64,000 bases of DNA from a filamentous cyanobacterium ESFC-1 (lineage in GTDB: Bacteria; Cyanobacteriota; Cyanobacteriia; Cyanobacteriales; Spirulinaceae). Location: contig KB904821.1 of NCBI GenBank assembly GCA_000380225.1, positions 830,587 through 894,586 of the forward strand, written 5' to 3'. Every line of letters starts with the position of its first letter. The stretch's first letter is position 1. Shown piece by piece: positions 63,344 to 64,000 of this stretch. A program made the translations under genes and the position numbers. The notes under the pieces were generated by a model, which saw nothing but the letters and a program-made list of their open reading frames with translations, searched no databases and was not told where the DNA came from.

Positions 63344-64000
63344 TCACCGCACCGTCATCGCACTACCCCCACCCCGCCGAAAAGGTTCAGCCACAGCCCT
63401 CAGCGTCCCATCTGGGGCTTGTTCAATCGCCGTCGCCGCTCCGATTTCCTCGGTTGTAGTAAACTCATAGCCGTATTGCTCTTTTAAAGCTTCTAACAGG
63501 GGATGCAAAGATACGTCCGACTCACTTTTTTCGACGAGGGTTAAACCGCCATTGCGTTGAGAAAGACGAGGAAACGCGATCGCGTCCGGTAAAGACATCT
63601 GAAGCTCGATAACATTCACCAAAATCCCCAATACCGTCGTAATAATCGTCGAACCCCCAGGAGAACCCAAAGCCAACACCGTTCCATCTGGGGCGATCGC
63701 GATCGTCGGAGACATACTACTGCGGGGACGTTTACCCGGTTCGGGAACATTGGGATGGGGTATCTCGGCGGTAAAATCCGTTAACTCATTGTTGAGAATA
63801 AACCCATAACCCGGAACGACAATCCCCGACCCTCCCGTGGCTTCCAGGGTAAGGGTATAGGACACCACCATCCCCTCCCCATCAATGACAGTCAGATGAG
63901 TGGTAGACAAGCTTTCTTCAGGAACATTCAACCCTGCTGTCGCCTGGGTGGTTAAACTGGGGCTAGGGTCGGTTTGATAAGGTAAAGGATTCCCCGGTGT
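63344..64000 (-). CDS. ggt: Gamma-glutamyltransferase, C-terminal part
   Basis: The frame is open to the window edge (219 codons seen), so the 5' part lies outside. The processing/nucleophile site STTHL (T of the small subunit) is present about 20 codons in, followed by GEGMVVSYTLTLE, then GYGFILNNELTDF and the GSPGGSTII substrate motif. The enzyme cleaves gamma-glutamyl bonds, mainly glutathione, in the periplasm. The protein ends GGGSAMTVR. A second, fragmented copy is next to it. Confidence 0.92.
   Translation of the reverse strand, partial: TPGNPLPYQTDPSPSLTTQATAGLNVPEESLSTTHLTVIDGEGMVVSYTLTLEATGGSGIVVPGYGFILNNELTDFTAEIPHPNVPEPGKRPRSSMSPTIAIAPDGTVLALGSPGGSTIITTVLGILVNVIELQMSLPDAIAFPRLSQRNGGLTLVEKSESDVSLHPLLEALKEQYGYEFTTTEEIGAATAIEQAPDGTLRAVAEPFRRGGGSAMTVR

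Overview
The window is chromosomal DNA of a cyanobacterium, probably filamentous. The evidence is direct: a photosystem II D2 gene, the phytoene desaturase/synthase pair, an NdbB-type quinone reductase, an SLH-domain iron-type porin, flavodoxin, a minCDE cluster, very frequent HIP1 octamers (GCGATCGC), and heptameric STRR repeats (TTGGTTA, TTGGTTG, TTGGTCA types) in many intergenic regions. No rRNA or tRNA gene was seen.

Layout. 0-5.8 kb: a sodium/solute symporter with a truncated small gene behind it, a metallophosphoesterase, a YacP-type nuclease, and an ABC ATPase in an operon with a UPF0367 gene. 6-11.6 kb: a lone psbD (no psbC behind it), a structured intergenic region with a 23-codon ORF, an OprB-type porin, cysK and a DnaJ-domain gene. 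11.6-18 kb: tandem Uma2 nuclease genes, a PBP4-type peptidase, beta-carbonic anhydrase, crtB and crtP. 18-27.3 kb: convergent membrane-anchored WD40 and NYN/LOTUS genes, recR with an abnormal 5' end, a strongly folded RNA-like leader before a short-chain dehydrogenase, IS200/IS605-type right-end remnants, and a first MNT/HEPN toxin-antitoxin pair. 27.7-34.3 kb: an active/inactive M16 peptidase pair, a sugar-nucleotide epimerase, a universal stress protein, hypA-hypB and a 25-residue membrane peptide. 34.3-42.2 kb: a NACHT-like NTPase with pentapeptide repeats, a second IS right-end remnant, a coiled-coil/TPR-like membrane protein, a DUF3685 protein, and a 12-repeat CRISPR array without cas genes whose leader and promoter lie on its right side. 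42.2-54.5 kb: an Hpt protein, a HAD hydrolase with ndbB, rpmB, a DUF1537 kinase, a MITE with target duplication, Uma2, minC-minD-minE, a Ser/Thr kinase, DUF421, a truncated PEP-CTERM protein, a retropepsin-like protein, an FHA protein and purE. 54.8-64 kb: two peptidases, flavodoxin, a TspO-like protein, a Uma2-XisI pair, a second MNT/HEPN pair, two small immunity-like genes, and the 3' part of a gamma-glutamyltransferase gene, with fragments of a second copy of that gene scattered nearby.

How it fits together. Most genes are ordinary housekeeping: carotenoid synthesis (crtP-crtB), division-site placement (minCDE), hydrogenase nickel insertion (hypA-hypB), cysteine and purine synthesis. The accessory part consists of small genetic-conflict modules (two MNT/HEPN pairs, Uma2-XisI, CRISPR, NACHT NTPase, NYN/WD40 pair, orphan immunity-like genes) set among repeats and remnants of elements that elsewhere encode RNA-guided TnpB/IscB nucleases. 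The most interesting unexplained items are the structured RNA before the 23.45 kb dehydrogenase, the composite tandem-repeat element present at 0.13 and 24.4 kb, the psbD-porin intergenic region, and the 61-63.3 kb repeat/gene-fragment region. All functional calls rest on reading motifs by eye; no database search was run.
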